Part shown: positions 25,130 to 34,382 of the stretch, piece after piece | Position numbering within the stretch: position 1 is the stretch's first letter | Layout: every line of letters begins with the position of its first letter | NCBI RefSeq assembly: GCF_002831565.1 | Contig: NZ_CP025096.1 | Coordinates: 8,698,471-8,762,470 of the forward strand | Direction of reading: 5' to 3' | Origin: Spirosoma pollinicola | Lineage (GTDB): Bacteria; Bacteroidota; Bacteroidia; Cytophagales; Spirosomataceae | Length of the DNA stretch: 64,000 nucleotides | Translations under genes and position numbers: made by a program | Notes under the pieces: generated by a model | Database searches by the model: none | What the model was told of the DNA's origin: nothing | The model's input: the letters and a program-made list of their open reading frames with translations, nothing else

Positions 25130-25312
25130 TTAATTGAGTATCTGGTTGAGCCGAAATTTTAACACCGGGTGCTGTTTAGCGAGCGAGTCGACTAACGCCT
25201 TCGCTAAGCCCAGGCGTTGGTAATCGGTGGTGATGGCATCCTGTCGAAAAGCTTTGATCAGGTACCAATTCTGTTTATACCAGTCCCACACCTCCACTAG
25301 ATAATCATTCAT
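25130..25312 (-). CDS. Hypothetical protein, 60 aa
   Basis: A short protein rich in aromatic residues at its start (EVWDWYKQNWYLIKAF) and helical afterwards. It lies 5 bases before the recombinase gene in the same operon. No family recognised. Confidence 0.5.
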   Translation of the reverse strand: MNDYLVEVWDWYKQNWYLIKAFRQDAITTDYQRLGLAKALVDSLAKQHPVLKFRLNQILN

Positions 25313-25323
25313 TGTTAAGTCAG

Positions 25324-25680
25324 TTAATTTGTTGACGTAAATCGTCTTTTGCGGGCATTGTATAAATCCAGCGTCTGGTCATCAAGGATAGGGGCGTGTT
25401 TCAGCTCAAGCGCTAATAACTCTTCCCGGCCGATCGAGTGCGCCAGTATCTCAAATTTAACTTCGCGCTCAACCCAAAGCGAGCTCTTGGCCAGTTCAGC
25501 GGCTTGATCCAGGATTGCCGTAAAGGTCTGCCTGGTGCGCTGTTGATCCTGGATTGTTGTGAGTAGTCCATCGATAATCTTGATACAGTCGGCATAAGCA
25601 AAGTCCACACCGGGTAGTTCTAAACTTACCCATTCATCAGCTAATTGCCGGATGAACTCTTTCGGTGTTTCTAACTCCAT
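25324..25680 (-). CDS. Hypothetical protein, 118 aa
   Basis: Acidic helical protein (ETPKEFIRQLADEWVSLELP) with no visible motif, second gene of the recombinase operon (2-base gap to the preceding gene). Function unknown. Confidence 0.55.
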   Translation of the reverse strand: MELETPKEFIRQLADEWVSLELPGVDFAYADCIKIIDGLLTTIQDQQRTRQTFTAILDQAAELAKSSLWVEREVKFEILAHSIGREELLALELKHAPILDDQTLDLYNARKRRFTSTN

Positions 25681-25682
25681 CG

Positions 25683-25913
25683 CTACGGGACTTCTGCTTT
25701 TAGTTCATCGAGCTTTGCCTGGAACTGATTTAACCGATTTTGCAAGGCTCGTACTCTGTCTAGGTTGGTTTGTTGCTTTTGCCAAGACCGCTCAAAGGCC
25801 TTAGCGGCTTGCTCAGCTGACCGGGTCAAGGCTAGTCGTCTGGTCGAAATCGCCGATGGTTGGTTACGATTAGTCTGCAAAGATTGGTTTTGATTCATTG
25901 TTGTATCCATCAC
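25683..25913 (-). CDS. Small coiled-coil protein, 76 aa
   Basis: First gene of the recombinase operon. After a polar N-terminus (Gln/Asn rich) it has a heptad-like stretch RVRALQNRLNQFQAKLDELK. It may oligomerise or bind a partner. It is divergent from the ribbon-helix-helix gene at 26094, and two operator-like palindromes lie between them. Confidence 0.55.
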   Translation of the reverse strand: MMDTTMNQNQSLQTNRNQPSAISTRRLALTRSAEQAAKAFERSWQKQQTNLDRVRALQNRLNQFQAKLDELKAEVP

Positions 25914-26002
25914 GAATGCACGATTCTCATCTCTTAACTATACCCGTTATATCCCCTTTTTAACATCACTTGAACGTGCGTTTAACAGGTGTTAAAGTTA
26001 GT

Positions 26003-26021
26003 GTATTGGTATCAGCAATAC
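26003..26021. promoter_or_regulatory. Operator-like palindrome 1
   Basis: GTATTG, 7 bp, CAATAC. Same layout as 26039-26057. Confidence 0.5.
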
Positions 26022-26038
26022 AAATATTTGCTAAAAAT

Positions 26039-26057
26039 ATATTGTGTTTTGCAATAT
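26039..26057. promoter_or_regulatory. Operator-like palindrome 2
   Basis: ATATTG, 7 bp, CAATAT, 36 bp from the first copy. Both lie between the divergent operons and are good candidates for binding by the RHH protein encoded next. Confidence 0.5.
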
Positions 26058-26093
26058 AAATACTTAGCTTTAGCAGACCTTAAATTAATAGCT

Positions 26094-26270
26094 ATGGCAA
26101 AGGAAGTCAGTTTCTTACAGGTTCGGTTAAGCCCGAAGCTAAAACAGCAATTTGAGCAGATGTGTGCGGAGTCTGAAATAAGTATGTCTGATAAGGTGCG
26201 CGAAATCGTTGCCAATTTGGTAAGAAACCATAACCGCCAAACCACGAAAGGAGGCAAAGCGGAAGTTTAA
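26094..26270 (+). CDS. Ribbon-helix-helix regulator, 58 aa
   Basis: I start at ATG 26094 (MAKEVSFLQV); the longer frame would run through the two operator-like palindromes. The pattern FLQVRLSPKLKQQFEQMCAE followed by ISMSDKVREIVANLV is a ribbon-helix-helix domain. Being first gene of the replication operon and preceded by paired palindromes, it probably autoregulates this operon and perhaps the divergent recombinase operon. Confidence 0.7.
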   Translation: MAKEVSFLQVRLSPKLKQQFEQMCAESEISMSDKVREIVANLVRNHNRQTTKGGKAEV

Positions 26271-26292
26271 CAACTAATAATCAAGTACTTAT

Positions 26293-26499
26293 ATGAATGA
26301 CGCACAGTACGCCTTATTACAGAGTATGGTTGAATCATTTGCAGAGGGGAAGGAAAAAGCTCTGAGACAAATCAAGGAGAATCCTAATGAGTCAGAGCAG
26401 GTTCAGAAATTACTTGAAACCAGATGCGAGGGAGAGGCAATGGCCTATCGTCAGGTGCTAAGTCTACTCGATACAGTAAAAAACGGACTATTCAAGTAG
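26293..26499 (+). CDS. Hypothetical protein, 68 aa
   Basis: Small, charged, helical protein (EGKEKALRQIKENPNESEQV). Second gene of the replication operon. No motif recognised. Confidence 0.5.
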   Translation: MNDAQYALLQSMVESFAEGKEKALRQIKENPNESEQVQKLLETRCEGEAMAYRQVLSLLDTVKNGLFK

Positions 26500-26526
26500 A
26501 CACCTACCCTAATCATCGAGCGATCT

Positions 26527-26982
26527 ATGAAACTTGACTCATTGCTTGATCAATCATTCAGTGGCACTACCGTTGACATTGAAAGCCTTAAGAAGTTTCT
26601 GTGCGATAAGCCCAATTACTTGGGGTGGGGTATTGATTTGGACTTAAGAAAAGGTAGTCTGAATATTTTGAATAGTGCGGACTACGTTGAGTTTCACCTG
26701 CGCATGTATCTGCTGGGAGAGCCTAAAACCCTCTATCGGGTTTTCAGAGAAATTCGCTTTTTTATTAACATGGATCATAATGCTGCTCATCATTTTATTA
26801 CCTATTCTATGGAAGTTCTCAAACAGGAGATTCTTAGCCATGAATGGTATGAGTTGATGCCACGTATGGATTATGCTATCAAGAAGATTCAACCATTGAT
26901 TCCTAATCGTAAGAGTAGTTTAGAACCTCTACTCCTGCACATCATTAGAGAATTTTATCCAGGCCACGCCCAAACGAGGTAG
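26527..26982 (+). CDS. Hypothetical protein, 151 aa
   Basis: A soluble mixed protein with a His pair (DHNAAHHF) but no clear active site. Lies between the RHH-containing start of the operon and the replication genes, 3 bases before the next gene. Function unknown. Confidence 0.55.
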   Translation: MKLDSLLDQSFSGTTVDIESLKKFLCDKPNYLGWGIDLDLRKGSLNILNSADYVEFHLRMYLLGEPKTLYRVFREIRFFINMDHNAAHHFITYSMEVLKQEILSHEWYELMPRMDYAIKKIQPLIPNRKSSLEPLLLHIIREFYPGHAQTR

Positions 26983-26985
26983 TAC

Positions 26986-27531
26986 ATGAGTGGAGTTACA
27001 TTCAACGCCCGCAGGACTGCAAGAATATCCACCGCGAAGCTAGGCCAGCGGCCGAAACCAGACAGCTCACTCCCTACTGAGCCGGATGCCTTAACGTCTG
27101 CACCAGAAACTCAAGGCCCAACGTTGGGCGCTATTCCTCAACCGAACACCCCTGATTTTAAATCTGGACTGTCGGGAACCGAATCAATGGCCTTTCATAA
27201 GCTGGCCAGCAAGAACTCGGCGCTGTTAGCCCTAGTTAGTGGGCTGGATTTGGTAGAGGTGGCCAGTACGACCATTAAGCCCGAACCGTTGCCGCCCTTG
27301 GTCGAGAGGATACCGACTGAATCGATGAACCCCAAACTTGAGGCCATCGCGCAGCGGTCCTTTGCTCGGGCAAGAAGCTACACCGAATCAGAAGCCATTG
27401 AGCGGCTGGCTAGTGTTACCGATGTGACACCCGACCGCGCCCGTAATGGGCTGGCTATGATGTACGCTCAGGGTATATTAAGTCTTACCCTCAGCAATGA
27501 ATACTATCTAACCGAATCGACACCATTTTAA
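26986..27531 (+). CDS. Hypothetical protein with C-terminal winged-helix-like region
   Basis: The first 90 residues are proline/threonine rich and likely disordered. The last 60 (SEAIERLASVTDVTPDRARNGL, AQGILSLTLSNEYYL) look like a winged helix with a beta hairpin. It precedes the primase-helicase gene by 7 bases, so a role as loader or accessory in replication is plausible but unproven. Confidence 0.5.
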   Translation: MSGVTFNARRTARISTAKLGQRPKPDSSLPTEPDALTSAPETQGPTLGAIPQPNTPDFKSGLSGTESMAFHKLASKNSALLALVSGLDLVEVASTTIKPEPLPPLVERIPTESMNPKLEAIAQRSFARARSYTESEAIERLASVTDVTPDRARNGLAMMYAQGILSLTLSNEYYLTESTPF

Positions 27532-27538
27532 AGAGATC

Positions 27539-30094
27539 ATGAACGCAACACTAGAAGAAAATCAGCTAGATAACGAAATCATACCAGCACTATTTGAGGT
27601 ACTCCCTGAGGCTTTCCCTGAATTTGGATTTGTACGGACAGCAAAGGGGTATAAGTCGACTACTGGCCACAAAGTCACCAACGAACCCGGTAACAGTAAA
27701 GGGGCGGTTAGCGTCCTGAATGAGACTCCCTACTTTTTGGGTGACTTCAGAGAGGGTGCCGTAAAGGGAGGTAAAGCAATCTATTCTTACGTAAAGGATT
27801 ACTATAACCTACCTAATCACTGGGACGTTGTTAGAAAGCTGGCTGAGCTGGCGGGGGTATCAGTACGTGAGCGGCAATTAACGCCAGAGCAAGCCGAACA
27901 ATTAGAGAAAGAACGGCGCACTACCGCCGTATGGGAAGCCACGAACGCCTATTGTATAGATTGCCTGAGCAACGCAGGAAACCCGGTTGCTACGCAGGCT
28001 ATGGCCGGAAAAGTAAGGGACTATCTGGAGAAAGAGCGAGGCTATACGAGGGCTGAAGTATTGAGGCCCAACGAAAAGCGGGACCCGGCGAACCCGAAAA
28101 TGGAGTTAGGTTTTTTCCCTAGCCTTGTCCTGCTGGACAAATACCTTGTTTCGTGCGGCTTCACAGATAGCGAAATACTAACTGTTACCTCCAGCCTAAA
28201 GCCTATACTGAGCTATATCGAGACACAAAACCGGTTAACCTTTCCATGGCGGGATCATATTGGCCGCATCAAGGGAATGTGTTTCAGGGTACTAAATAAC
28301 ATTCAGGAGCCAAAATACCTTTATTCATCTTTTAGTCGGGGTGAGTACCTGTTTAATCTAAAATCAGTAGCCAAAGACAAAGATCTGGTTTTTGTCGAAT
28401 CCCCACTGGATACCCTTCGGGCCTCAGTGCTTGGTATCACCAATATTGTAGCACTTGGCGGAACGGGTAAAGGGTTTAAAAATCGGACGCAGATTGACCT
28501 GGCTATTAAGTACGGTGCTACCCGAATCACATTAATGCTGGACAATGACGGACCAGGCGGTAATGGGGAGGAGGGTACCGATAGTATGGTTGCCTTTCTG
28601 CAGAAAGAATATCCACAGTTAAAGGTGTGGGTAGCTACCTACCCCGATGGCATAAAGGATTTGGACCAACTCCTGACAGCTCAAGGGGTAGCCGGATACG
28701 ACGCAGTAAAAAAGGGAGCAATAGAGTCTTGGTACTACCAACTAAGGCAGATGTTTTTCCGCTATGCTGACCGGGACTTATTGCCTAAGGAGAAAGAGGA
28801 TCTCTTGGAAGAGGCTATTCATATTAGCGCGAAACTAAGCAGCCTTGATAAAGATCAGTTCATTAGAGAATTCGTCTCAAACGAATACGTTCAAATAATC
28901 GGCATTAGTGAGGCATCGATAGCCGAAACTGTAGACAAGATACGCCGGGCCGAATTTGAGCGAGAGCAGTCGGACAGCCTGAAAAAACTACTTAAAGAAG
29001 CGGGCGAAACCTCGGACACCAACAAGGCACTAGACCTGCTCACCACGAAAGCCCGCTCAATCAAGGCGAAAGATAAAGCCGATAGCTTTGCCGCCCTCAC
29101 GCGCGTTACCAGTGAACAGCAGCTAAAGGAACGAATTGCCGCAAGGCCCGAAACCCTGGAGAGTGGCTACACTATTATGGGAAACCCGCTGCTTATATCG
29201 GCCGCGGCTATGACAATACTAGCCGGGGCAACTTCACACGGTAAGTCTATTCTCATTGCTAATATGGCCTTGAATATGGCTGAGCTTTACCCGGATAAGG
29301 TGTTTCACATCTTTAGCTATGAGATTGATGAGGATGCGTACTTAATCAATTTGCTCAATACATACATTGGTGATAATGGGTTAAACCGCTTCAACAACCG
29401 GGAAAGCATTGAGCACCACTTCCGGGGTAAGAAAAGAATTCAGCGCAAGGGCAGGTTTGGTGAGCCGGATTACTCGGTGGCTTTATTCGAGCCGGGCAAA
29501 GAGATTGTCTTTGATCAGAAGCGGGCTCAGTTCTTTGGGGAGTTGATTGACAAGGGGACTATTAAGGTACACTATGTTACCTATAACTCAGACGAACTTG
29601 ACGAGGCTATACGCTACCTGAGTACGTCCGAGGATATTGGCGCTATTTTCGTCGACTACATACAGCTTATAAACCTACCCGTTGGCAAGGTCAGGACCTC
29701 CAGTCGACAGGAGGAAATCAAGCAGATGTGTACTGATTTTAACCGGGTAGCCACTGATACCGGATTGCCCTTGATCTTTGCCGCTCAGTTCAACCGGGAA
29801 GTAATGAACCTGGCTCAAATGCATGCCAGCAAGTTAGGTGAAGCGGGTGATCTGGAGCGGATTGCCAATCAGATTATAGGTATTTGGAACTGCGCTAAAA
29901 AGTGGCATGGAAGCCCTAGTAAATCCGAACTAAAACACATTGAAGAGCGGATTTCACTTGATAATAACGGCAACCCCGCCCATAAGGATCAGTGGTATGT
30001 TGAGGTGCTTAAGGCCCGCGTCGGCAAGCCCGATGATTGGGATATCTGGGATTACCTCAGCAATGCGGCCAAAGTAACAAGTCCTAAACACTAA
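27539..30094 (+). CDS. Primase-helicase (Toprim + DnaB-like)
   Basis: The 851-residue protein combines two activities. An N-terminal region resembles a primase leader but lacks a cysteine zinc site. A Toprim domain at about 280-375 has the conserved Glu in VFVESPLDTL and the Asp pair in LMLDNDGPG. A DnaB-like motor at about 535-830 has Walker A GATSHGKS (about 563), Walker B in AIFVDYIQL (about 700) and a Gln sensor in FAAQFNR. This is the layout of T7 gp4-type and plasmid/phage primase-helicases. It should unwind and prime the circle. The initiator gene follows 8 bases later. Confidence 0.88.
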   Translation: MNATLEENQLDNEIIPALFEVLPEAFPEFGFVRTAKGYKSTTGHKVTNEPGNSKGAVSVLNETPYFLGDFREGAVKGGKAIYSYVKDYYNLPNHWDVVRKLAELAGVSVRERQLTPEQAEQLEKERRTTAVWEATNAYCIDCLSNAGNPVATQAMAGKVRDYLEKERGYTRAEVLRPNEKRDPANPKMELGFFPSLVLLDKYLVSCGFTDSEILTVTSSLKPILSYIETQNRLTFPWRDHIGRIKGMCFRVLNNIQEPKYLYSSFSRGEYLFNLKSVAKDKDLVFVESPLDTLRASVLGITNIVALGGTGKGFKNRTQIDLAIKYGATRITLMLDNDGPGGNGEEGTDSMVAFLQKEYPQLKVWVATYPDGIKDLDQLLTAQGVAGYDAVKKGAIESWYYQLRQMFFRYADRDLLPKEKEDLLEEAIHISAKLSSLDKDQFIREFVSNEYVQIIGISEASIAETVDKIRRAEFEREQSDSLKKLLKEAGETSDTNKALDLLTTKARSIKAKDKADSFAALTRVTSEQQLKERIAARPETLESGYTIMGNPLLISAAAMTILAGATSHGKSILIANMALNMAELYPDKVFHIFSYEIDEDAYLINLLNTYIGDNGLNRFNNRESIEHHFRGKKRIQRKGRFGEPDYSVALFEPGKEIVFDQKRAQFFGELIDKGTIKVHYVTYNSDELDEAIRYLSTSEDIGAIFVDYIQLINLPVGKVRTSSRQEEIKQMCTDFNRVATDTGLPLIFAAQFNREVMNLAQMHASKLGEAGDLERIANQIIGIWNCAKKWHGSPSKSELKHIEERISLDNNGNPAHKDQWYVEVLKARVGKPDDWDIWDYLSNAAKVTSPKH

Positions 30095-30102
30095 GCTTAA
30101 CC

Positions 30103-31644
30103 ATGAAAAACGACACCACAACGGGTCAGGTTGAAATAACCGGATCAAACACAAACCATAAAATTACACTCTCTGATATTGGCATACAGGCAAATGCTGA
30201 GGGGGACGGAACTACGGTACTGGCAGACCTTCAGTTCACCCACCTGTTTTTTATTTCTCTTCTTGAGTTAGTGGAAAGCCCGAACACACCAGAAGAGCTA
30301 AAGAATGATATAAATGTAGCACTACCCCTTTTTACGGCTATTCTTAAGCAGGTGAGTGTTACGCTTGACGATACGGGGCAAAATATAGCGGGGTGTCGTT
30401 TCACCTTGCACAACCTAAACAAACTACGCTTAACCTCCGTAAAAGAAGACGATCCAACCGGCGAGGAAACCCCTCATCCATTAGATGAGGAAGGACTTGA
30501 ACATATCCGATCAGTAGTGGCAGGCTACTTTGAGTCAGCGGGAATATCGGTTGCTTTACGCATGGCCTTAGCTATCAGTAATGGGGTTGATGTTGAGAAT
30601 GAACCAATTGACCAGCTTAAGGCCCGACTTTTCCCAAACAGTAAAGACCTGACATCAAAACAATGGGCTATGCCTAAATTTATTGCCGATAGCTTATCTA
30701 AGGTTATAAAAGGCGTAAATCGGGACCGGGCAATAGACCAATACACAGCCAGCAGCGCTAACCCCAGAGCAAGGAAGTCATCATTTAAGGTCGCAGGTAG
30801 GGAAACAGAAACTGAGTTTATTTTCGATCCTGAAAGGTTGGCCATTAGCACCGCCGAACAGTTTGCTGATAGGCTCATGGAGCTTAGGGATGCCAAAGTA
30901 TTGCAGACCTTTTTTGCCCTAATGAAGTATGCCAATATTCACGACACGGCTGCCTATCGTGAAGTTCCAATCAGTGATGTTATGGAGCTCGTATTAAAGC
31001 CTAGTGGCGAAAATAAGTTCAACACCCCCCAACGGCGAGAATTCACCGAAATTCTTGAGATGCTGGCTGCGATGTCAATTACGGTAAGTATAATAGGAGA
31101 ACAAGTCAATAAAAAAACTGGCAAGGGAAAGCCGGTACTCAAAGAAGAGAAAGGGGTAAAATTATTCCGCCTGGAAGCTACCTACTCGGTTAAAAAGGAG
31201 TTTCAATCGATCCCAAAGGAATCACTCAGTAAAGATTTACATTTTGACAGGACGGTTATAAACCGCTTTTCAGGTGAACTATTGCCAGGCAAATCACACC
31301 TGTTTGGAGCCAGGGCAAGCGTTTACTTTGATAGTCTGCTACATCTTGATGCCAATAAAGATGCTAAGGCAATTCTCTTAGGGTTTCAGTTCCAAACTCG
31401 GTTCAATCAATTAATGGACAAAAACCAATGCATTGAGTATGATCGAGGTTATTTAATTGACTTATGCGATTACGCTAAAACGAATCAAACCAAGCCTAGC
31501 AAGGCTACAAAGCAAATTGAAAATAATCTTGACAAGCTCATTAAGGCAGGTATTATATCAGGCTATAGTGGGCTTACAAATATTGATACCGACCGAATCA
31601 AGATAAGGCCGCCTAAAATTCCGGCCTTAAAGGCGAGTGCTTAG
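30103..31644 (+). CDS. Putative replication initiator
   Basis: The 513-residue protein has no assigned N-terminal domain. Its C-terminal 130 residues (LLGFQFQTRFNQLM, YDRGYLIDLCDYAKT, SKATKQIENNLDKLIKAGIISGY) form a probable winged helix like those of plasmid initiators. Two facts support the call: it is cotranscribed with a primase-helicase, and five exact 17-bp iterons begin 6 bp after its stop, followed by strong inverted repeats typical of an origin. Confidence 0.65.
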   Translation: MKNDTTTGQVEITGSNTNHKITLSDIGIQANAEGDGTTVLADLQFTHLFFISLLELVESPNTPEELKNDINVALPLFTAILKQVSVTLDDTGQNIAGCRFTLHNLNKLRLTSVKEDDPTGEETPHPLDEEGLEHIRSVVAGYFESAGISVALRMALAISNGVDVENEPIDQLKARLFPNSKDLTSKQWAMPKFIADSLSKVIKGVNRDRAIDQYTASSANPRARKSSFKVAGRETETEFIFDPERLAISTAEQFADRLMELRDAKVLQTFFALMKYANIHDTAAYREVPISDVMELVLKPSGENKFNTPQRREFTEILEMLAAMSITVSIIGEQVNKKTGKGKPVLKEEKGVKLFRLEATYSVKKEFQSIPKESLSKDLHFDRTVINRFSGELLPGKSHLFGARASVYFDSLLHLDANKDAKAILLGFQFQTRFNQLMDKNQCIEYDRGYLIDLCDYAKTNQTKPSKATKQIENNLDKLIKAGIISGYSGLTNIDTDRIKIRPPKIPALKASA

Positions 31645-31649
31645 ATACC

Positions 31650-31754
31650 ATGTGGTCAGCGGTTCCAATTCATGTGGTCAGCGGTTCCAGAGTATGTGGT
31701 CAGCGGTTCCAATTCATGTGGTCAGCGGTTCCAGAGTATGTGGTCAGCGGTTCC
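31650..31754. repeat. Five iterons (putative oriV)
   Basis: ATGTGGTCAGCGGTTCC occurs at 31650, 31672, 31694, 31716 and 31738, a strict 22-bp period (two helical turns). The 5-bp spacers alternate AATTC and AGAGT. Confidence 0.85.
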
Positions 31755-31810
31755 GAGGATGCTTTGTAACTATTTGATAGTGAGTATACGTATATAGCGC
31801 CGTTACTTGC

Positions 31811-31899
31811 TTAAACTAATTAAACAGATTAAGCTAATTAATCTGATTGAATTAGTTTGTCAAAAGAGGTCAGCTTAACGCTCCCTCTTTTGACAAACT
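31811..31899. other. Inverted repeats next to iterons
   Basis: AGTTTGTCAAAAGAGG (31854-31869) pairs perfectly with CCTCTTTTGACAAACT (31884-31899). Just before it lies an imperfect AT-rich palindrome (ACTAATT ... AATTAGT). Likely origin structure; no T-run for a terminator. Confidence 0.55.
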
Positions 31900-32145
31900 T
31901 AAGGGAGGAAAGAGAAAAGTCGGGCCGGGCGGAGACCACTACTTACCCCGAGGTGACTTTACCTTACTTTACCTTTTTGGTGTACAGGCACTCAGTGTCA
32001 CCTACCCTCAGGTGCGTTTACAATAGTTTACATTTCGGACTACTTGTTGAGGTGCGTACCTAGCAGATACTCACCATTAAGTGGATATACTTTTGGGTTA
32101 CTTTTGGCGTAGTTCAACCTAAACTGATTTTTCATTAAAATTGGA

Positions 32146-32646
32146 TTACTCTTCTGCTACAATTTCCCGGTTTATCCTATCAAAAAAATCAAGGTGAGCT
32201 TTTGTTACGTTACGATTGATAACGCGAATAGTGTTTGTTTGATAATACAAATAGGGTGTCACCATAAAGCCACCAATATTCTTTCTTGAGCCGTCAATGA
32301 TGGTTGTTCCTTCTGGTAGCAAGTAAGGCTCAAATGGCATGGCCTTGTTTGGAAATGCTGAATCAATTCGTTCTATTTCGTCATGGTACGCGTGAGCCGC
32401 AAATGCATTTACCAAATATTCCCCGCCTTCTATTTCGGCTGTAACGGCGACCTCTCCGGTGGGAATTGGCGAAATAAGGTTTATGCCGCCTTCGGCGTGT
32501 GAAGGAGCAATAACGAGGCCTCCCGCCGAAACGTCTATGATTAGCTCATACCTTAACAGGAGCTTGATATAATTTTCCGTGAGATAGTGCCAACCATCAC
32601 GCTCATAGAACACGTTTTTGGGATCAAACAGACTTAATTCATCCAT
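32146..32646 (-). CDS. Hypothetical protein, 166 aa
   Basis: Soluble protein with many Ile, Tyr and Asp residues; a Gly-rich stretch (AGGLVIAPSHAEGG) is the only notable feature. Cotranscribed with the secreted protein upstream (4-base gap). No family recognised. Confidence 0.55.
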   Translation of the reverse strand: MDELSLFDPKNVFYERDGWHYLTENYIKLLLRYELIIDVSAGGLVIAPSHAEGGINLISPIPTGEVAVTAEIEGGEYLVNAFAAHAYHDEIERIDSAFPNKAMPFEPYLLPEGTTIIDGSRKNIGGFMVTPYLYYQTNTIRVINRNVTKAHLDFFDRINREIVAEE

Positions 32647-32650
32647 TGTA

Positions 32651-33094
32651 TTACTTCGTAATTACGTAACTGATATTGCCGCCTATGGTTGCAGCCAGGC
32701 CCTTGGCGTACTCGTTCATTGATTCAAAGGCAACCATGAAGGGAGATCCGGACATACCCCGATAGGTAATTCGTGTTATATCGTTAGTAACATTTGACTC
32801 AAGCCCAAACTCAGAACCAAAATAACCGGACACCTTGACCTTACTGTCATTAACAGACACAACCAGGCGGGGGTATGAATTCCGACCTTTCACTTTCTTT
32901 GCGTCCGTCTGTATTTCCATAAAATCCCGATTGGCCTTATTGATGGTGTAGCCATTCTCAAGCAATGACTTTCCGGCAACCTTATAAAGAGCTGAATCGG
33001 GCATAGTAGTTGAAATGATAATCACATTCGTTCCCTTGGTAATGCCCTGAGCAAAGACGGAGCAGGAAAAAAGAAGCAGTACGATAAGTTTCAT
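32651..33094 (-). CDS. Secreted/periplasmic protein, 147 aa
   Basis: A classical signal peptide (MKLIVLLLFSCSVFAQG) precedes a strand-rich domain with ITKGTNVIIISTTMP and a Gly-rich end. The Cys lies within the hydrophobic core, so a lipoprotein is possible but VFA-Q suggests signal peptidase I cleavage. No known domain. First gene of a two-gene unit with 32146-32646. Confidence 0.65.
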   Translation of the reverse strand: MKLIVLLLFSCSVFAQGITKGTNVIIISTTMPDSALYKVAGKSLLENGYTINKANRDFMEIQTDAKKVKGRNSYPRLVVSVNDSKVKVSGYFGSEFGLESNVTNDITRITYRGMSGSPFMVAFESMNEYAKGLAATIGGNISYVITK

Positions 33095-33228
33095 GGTGCG
33101 TTTTTTGGGTAAAGAAAGTCAATTCCCTCAACTACTCACACCGCACTTACTAAGGGGTAACCTTACTTTTGATGCCCTTTTCTCGTCGCTTTCACTAATC
33201 ACAACTAAAGCCAGATCCGGCCAAAGAA

Positions 33229-34243
33229 AGAGTTTTCTTACCCGGTAAAAGGGTTGGCAATAACTTAATCAGACTTTACTTTACTTTACCTTTTTGCGCT
33301 TTCCCGGTTTCTGGCCATGCAGCCTCGGGAAGAATTTACTTACACTATAAAAAGGGGGTAGCACCTGAGCAGCTAGAGCCCTACAGAAAGAAAAAACGGA
33401 ATAGAAACGGAATGAGCAGAAGGTTTTTCGGGAGTCATTACGCGCAGGCGGGAAGAGTTTTCCCACCCGATAAAAAAAGGGGAGAGTTTACCGCTTGGGG
33501 TATCGCTAGGGGTGCCGCCTATCCGAAAAACGGAGCAGCGACTTGATGTAGATTTAACCGACGCCAGGTCAGTTCATAAAATGGGTATGAAGAGTTTGCA
33601 AGTCAGTCACGCGAGGGGAAATACAACGTGAAAGCAGGAATAAAGCAGGAATAAAACCCCGATCCGGTGAGGCCCGGCAAGGTTTACTTTTGGGTTACTT
33701 TTGCGTTACTTTTCGGGTCGATCCCGCCGACCTCAGCAAAGGCAATCTGCTGTGAGTCTACTGCGAGAATAAAACGAATTTACAGGGACGACGTTGAGTT
33801 TTTGGGGTCCATAAGCCAAGGCTTAAAAAATGCGATAGCAGAAATAAAGCAGAAATAAAATTACCCCGAATGATTAGAGAATGATTAGAGGAATTGAGTT
33901 TTTGGGGTCCATAATGCGAGGAAGAGAAAACGGAATAAAAACGACATGAAAACGACATGAAGAGTTTTGTTAGTCAGTCAAGCGAGAGGTCGAAAACCTC
34001 ACAAAACCTCACATTTATTAGAACTAAAGGTTTTTCTAACATCATTGCGCACGCCTATCAAATCTGCTTGATTAAAGCAATAAAGGTTTTTCGGGGGTCA
34101 CTACGCGCAGGTAAAGAGTTTTTATTCCCGATCATGCGCGCAGCTGTGAAGAGTTTTTCCACCCGGTAAAAAGGGTGTACGTGGCAATTGAAGGTTTTTT
34201 CGCGGTCACAATGCACGTATTGAGTTTTCCGTGTCCATAAACG
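33229..34243. repeat. Array of about 16 degenerate ~30-bp repeats
   Basis: A gene-free kilobase holds four related repeat types, all starting with GAGTTTT or AAGGTTTTT. Type A: AAGAGTTTTCCCACCCG then GTAAAAAGGG (about 33229, 33452, 34147). Type B: AAGGTTTTTCGGG then GTCACTACGCGCAGG (about 33419, 34024, 34083, 34191). Type C: TGAGTTTTTGGGGTCCATAA (33794, 33895, 34220). Type D: GAAGAGTTT then AGTCAGTCA and GCGAG (about 33589, 33959). Weaker members lie between. Spacing is irregular, 30-100 bp. Not CRISPR: no constant repeat or spacer length. Confidence 0.7.
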
Positions 34244-34382
34244 CCCACAGATAATGGCTATACGGGTAGTTTCTGTCACAGAAACCCGCCAGAAATCCCG
34301 CCGATGGGTCAACAGATTGTGTACCCACCCAAACCTGAGCGAACATAAGCGAAAAGATAATTAAGCCAGTAAAGCCAGCACA

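Noticed and set aside
33229..34243. CRISPR array
   Set aside because: Repeat length, sequence and spacing vary, four tail types are mixed, and no cas genes are present.
33281..34312. Several short frames inside the repeat array
   Set aside because: They run through repeats, lack start context and have no conserved pattern.
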